Shown here: positions 38,829 through 40,695 of the stretch, piece after piece
Layout: each line of letters begins with the position of its first letter
Position numbering within the stretch: position 1 is the first letter of the stretch
Source of the DNA: a virus
DNA length: 40,695 nucleotides
IMG/VR virus record: IMGVR_UViG_3300046642_000376
Span: 1 to 40,695 of that record
Strand: one strand, 5' to 3'
Position numbers and translations under genes: made by a program
Notes under the pieces: model-generated
What the model saw: only the letters and a program-made list of their open reading frames with translations
Databases searched by the model: none
What the model was told of the DNA's origin: nothing

Positions 38829-39667
38829 AAGTTTTTCCACTTATCGGCGCTCGCCGCGCTGGGGAGTTTGAGCTTCCTGGTGGGGGGCTTCGCTTCGCGC
38901 TGGAGTTTGAGTCGAGCGATGTCGAGCTGCCTAAAGATGACTTCCGCGTGGTCGCCGACGTTGAGCCGCCGCTCCGCGCATAGGTCTTTGAGCTTCGCCA
39001 CGATGTCGGCCTCGCCGTCCCCGTTGGCAGACTTCAGGACTTCGTAGACGGTCTTCAAGACCAGCCGGTCGTTGTCGCCCCTCTGCCGGCGGTTGAGCGG
39101 TTGAACCGTGACGGCCTCGCGAGCTACCTCAGGCCTTCCCCCGGTGGAGTTTTCCACAGACTGAAAACCTCCAGGCGGTTCTTCCGCCTGTGTTCTTTCT
39201 TTCGTACGTACGTCTGTGTCTGTGTCTGATGGTGTTACAGGTGCGTTACCTGGCTCCAAAATTGTCGGTGTAACGGTAGGCGGCGTTACGCCTGCGTTAC
39301 CGAGTTTGAGCTTCTCACGATGCCTTCTGACCCGCTCTCGCGTCTGCTCTTGGATGATGGCACGCGACACTAACTCTTTGTATTTACCAGAATTTAGAAC
39401 AATCCACCCGCCAGGCACGCGCTCGATGCGCCGGCCGTCATGCTCTTTGTCGCTGGAGTCCTCATCAGGCGATTGCAGTTTGTCAATAGCAATCTTTGCT
39501 TCTTCAAGAGAGACGATCGCACGGCGTGCGACGTTGGCGGCTGACGCAAAAGTGCAGAACCCATCCTCGTCCATCACCGCGATGAACGTGAGCCAAACGA
39601 TTCTAGTCGGGTGATCCTCCAGCCAGATTGACGAGTCGAGAATCTTCGTAAACAGCTTGTTATACAA
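38825..39667 (-). CDS. Replication-initiator-like protein, 280 aa
   Basis: TTG 39667 is used; it has no ribosome site, but YNKLFTKILDSSIWLEDHPT is how this family begins. Residues 1-100 match an N-terminal winged-helix-like domain found in phage replication proteins (VWLTFIAVMDEDGFCTFASA; ARRAIVSLEEAKIAIDKLQS; RRIERVPGGWIVLNSGKYKE). A Pro/Thr/Glu-rich linker separates a helical C-terminal part (ADIVAKLKDLCAERRLNVGD). GCGTTAC sites lie inside the linker-coding region and just upstream. No helicase, primase or polymerase is in the window, so it probably recruits the host replisome, in the way lambda O does. Confidence 0.65.
   Translation of the reverse strand: MYNKLFTKILDSSIWLEDHPTRIVWLTFIAVMDEDGFCTFASAANVARRAIVSLEEAKIAIDKLQSPDEDSSDKEHDGRRIERVPGGWIVLNSGKYKELVSRAIIQEQTRERVRRHREKLKLGNAGVTPPTVTPTILEPGNAPVTPSDTDTDVRTKERTQAEEPPGGFQSVENSTGGRPEVAREAVTVQPLNRRQRGDNDRLVLKTVYEVLKSANGDGEADIVAKLKDLCAERRLNVGDHAEVIFRQLDIARLKLQREAKPPTRKLKLPSAASADKWKNL
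39232..39300. repeat. Iteron cluster inside the initiator gene
   Basis: Five GTTAC-core sites: GTGTTAC 39232-39238, GCGTTAC 39243-39249, inverted GTAAC 39270-39274, GCGTTAC 39283-39289 and GCGTTAC 39294-39300. Two pairs are spaced 11 bases apart. They encode the Val-Thr/Pro-rich linker. An origin within the initiator gene is known from lambda; here it is inferred from repeats alone. Confidence 0.55.
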
Positions 39668-39850
39668 GGCGTTACTACGCTTTCATGGGAGACATTTATT
39701 GGTCTCAGAAACGCTGGTGTAACGGATGGAACGGACGGTAACGCAAGTAACGCAGGTAACGCAAGGAGATTCTAGAAGTCAGGAAATGGCGCGCTGGAGG
39801 TGGTCTCGTGAGCTGAATCGAGGAGTTTTCGTATGGGATGCCCATAGGAT
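39668..39850. repeat. Putative origin: iterons and inverted repeat upstream of the initiator gene
   Basis: This 183-base gap has GCGTTAC at 39669-39675, GTGTAAC near 39718-39723, and three exact GTAACGC copies at 39738-39744, 39747-39753 and 39756-39762 (period 9). GAGAC-N8-GTCTC at 39689-39706 forms a short perfect inverted repeat around an AT-rich loop. GC content is lower than in flanking genes. Together with the sites at 39232-39300 this makes about ten copies on both sides of the initiator start, the arrangement expected for an origin and for autoregulation. Confidence 0.55.
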
Positions 39851-40048
39851 TTACTCCTGAGCTTCTGCGGCTGGTCGGCGGCGAGCTTGGCGCCGCTCCC
39901 AGCGTTTGATGGCACTCGCGACCTGGCGCGGCTTACTCCAGTACGGCGAATGACAATCGCGATTCGGGCAAACCTTCGGCGGGTAGACCGTGCGCGGGTT
40001 CCAGGTGTAGCCACAGCGGAGACACGTCAGGACCGGGAGTGTGAGCAT
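39851..40048 (-). CDS. Zinc-ribbon regulator-like protein, 65 aa, copy 2
   Basis: ATG 40048 follows a promoter by only about five bases of leader. C-x2-C (LTCLRCGYTWNPRTV) and C-x4-C (VCPNRDCHSPYW) form a zinc ribbon; a basic helix (AIKRWERRQARRRP) follows. It is a paralogue of the gene at 40117-40278 (LRCG-x-TW-x-PRT, K-x-C-x-N, YW/FW-x-x-PR shared). Such small ribbon proteins are common in phages and may regulate replication or transcription. Confidence 0.65.
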   Translation of the reverse strand: MLTLPVLTCLRCGYTWNPRTVYPPKVCPNRDCHSPYWSKPRQVASAIKRWERRQARRRPAAEAQE

Positions 40049-40088
40049 TTAGAGACGAGTATATACGCGCCTCTAAAAACCCCGTCAA
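40048..40088 (-). promoter_or_regulatory. Minus-strand promoter with inverted repeat
   Basis: On the minus strand TTGACG (40088-40083), a 17-bp spacer and TATATA (40065-40060) form a good sigma70 promoter. TTTAGAG (40048-40054) and CTCTAAA (40071-40077) are perfect inverted arms around the -10, an operator-like site; the inner arms also partly pair. Transcription would start near 40053, five bases before ATG 40048. Confidence 0.65.
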
Positions 40089-40116
40089 CCAGAATCGAAA
40101 GAAACAAAAACGGAGG

Positions 40117-40278
40117 CTACGCGGCCACGATTCTGCGCGGTCGAGGTCGGTTCCAGAACGTCGATTGACAGCTCGGGTTCGCACAGGTCTTCGGCAGCTT
40201 GGTCGTGCGTGGGTGCCAGGTGTGACCGCACCGGAGGCACTTCAGCAGCGGCAGCGCGAACAGCGGAATCCTCACCAT
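40117..40278 (-). CDS. Zinc-ribbon regulator-like protein, 53 aa, copy 1
   Basis: ATG 40278 has GGGGGGAGGA nine bases upstream, so I choose it over ATG 40422. LKCLRCGHTWHPRTTKLPKT, then CANPSCQSTFWNRPRP, carries the same four-cysteine layout as its neighbour, marking a tandem duplication. The C-terminus is basic. It is the first minus-strand gene from the right and could autoregulate the region. About 145 bases of leader, 40279-40423, show no gene. Confidence 0.65.
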   Translation of the reverse strand: MVRIPLFALPLLKCLRCGHTWHPRTTKLPKTCANPSCQSTFWNRPRPRRIVAA

Positions 40279-40423
40279 AGCGAACGATCCTCCCCCCTGC
40301 TTCGATGTAGCAGACGACGGGGTCGGATTTCCGTCAGGAACCGTACACAGCAAGGCACCGCCGCGTCGCCGCTTTGTTTTTGGCACTCCCCCGCCCCCCG
40401 AAAGAGAGCCTAGGTCAGCCATT

Positions 40424-40456
40424 CACAGTAGGTCAACAGCTGTCAACAACTGTCAC
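40424..40456 (-). promoter_or_regulatory. Minus-strand TTGACA element with tandem TGACA repeats
   Basis: On the minus strand GTGACAGTTG, TTGACAGCTG and TTGACC follow in near 10-bp steps. TTGACA (40446-40441) plus 17 bases ends in GTG (40426-40424), the same TTGACA-N14-GTG pattern as the plus-strand boxes. It lies upstream of the zinc-ribbon genes and would drive them leftward. No clear -10 is seen. Confidence 0.45.
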
Positions 40457-40480
40457 CAAGGTAACAAAGCAAAAAATATA

Positions 40481-40678
40481 TTGACAGGCAAGAACAACGT
40501 GTGAATGAGAACGCGAACTGCACAAACCGCGAGAAAGACGCGCGAGTTGTCAAGAGAAATAAATCGGCGAGCCAAACAAAAAAGATGTTGACAAGGCGCC
40601 GAGAAATGAGGGTGAAACGGCGGGGAGAGAGGGGCCGGCGAGAAAGGGCTTGACAGGGTGTGTTAAACTATTCATCCT
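40481..40678 (+). promoter_or_regulatory. Right-end TTGACA array reading outward to the plus strand
   Basis: TTGACA at 40481-40486 (after an AT-rich stretch, with GTG at 40501-40503), at 40588-40593, and at 40650-40655 with CATCCT 17 bases on (40673-40678), close to the CATGCT -10 of the left promoters. No genes occur from 40423 to the right end. If the molecule is circular these boxes join the array at 28-348, making one divergent control region of about 0.6 kb. Confidence 0.5.
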
Positions 40679-40695
40679 CTAATCCAATCTCGCGT

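Noticed and set aside
40279-40422. N-terminal extension of the first zinc-ribbon gene from ATG 40422
   Set aside because: Low-complexity Gly/Ser/Arg sequence, while ATG 40278 has a near-perfect ribosome site.
1-40695. Terminal direct repeats, tRNA genes, CRISPR arrays, integrase or attachment site
   Set aside because: None found on reading; the ends share no visible overlap and no integrase motif or repressor was recognised.

Overview
The window is phage DNA of high GC content and reads as a complete, or nearly complete, genome of a podovirus-like tailed phage. It has one set of large terminase, portal, scaffold, major capsid protein, head-tail adaptor, tail nozzle, internal virion proteins and tail fibres. 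There is no tape measure, tube or sheath gene. I see no integrase, tRNA, rRNA, CRISPR array or insertion sequence. The host cannot be fixed from the sequence. Starts use a mix of strong AGGAG ribosome sites and apparently leaderless mRNAs, and GC at third codon positions is very high, so a GC-rich bacterium is likely. The small-protein repertoire resembles uncultivated environmental phages.

Layout. (1) About 40.42 kb to the right end, continuing at 1-335 if the molecule is circular, is a non-coding strip filled with TTGACA boxes. (2) 336-8003 is the plus-strand early/accessory region: about 24 small, tightly packed genes. Most are unknown and many are zinc-ribbon proteins. It also holds a DpdA-like 7-deazaguanine transglycosylase and a DUF1064 PD-(D/E)XK nuclease. 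Two small minus-strand genes interrupt it. (3) 38613 down to 8119 is one nearly unbroken minus-strand block. In transcription order it carries two zinc-ribbon genes, a small protein, terL, portal, a run of small genes, a 571-aa unknown, scaffold, major capsid, a capsid-associated protein, adaptor, nozzle, proline/glycine-rich and fibre proteins, internal virion proteins, two glycosidase-like proteins and a holin-like membrane protein. A single plus-strand gene with its own promoter (30006-30215) sits inside this block. (4) 40278 down to 38825 holds two paralogous zinc-ribbon genes and a replication-initiator-like protein flanked by GCGTTAC iterons, a likely origin.

How it may work together. 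The TTGACA array would drive the early genes, and two promoters carry a perfect TGCTTAGCA palindrome over the -10 region, suggesting repressor control. The initiator would bind its iterons and recruit the host replisome, because no helicase, primase or polymerase is encoded. DpdA would insert a host-made 7-deazaguanine precursor into phage DNA. The late block builds the virion. No classical lysozyme, amidase or peptidase endolysin is recognisable; two glycosidase-like proteins with GH-A-type glutamates lie next to the membrane-protein genes at the end of the late block. The most rewarding points for follow-up are DpdA without a precursor pathway, the iteron origin, the promoter/operator array with leaderless starts, the inverted orphan gene, and the glycosidase/holin end of the late operon.
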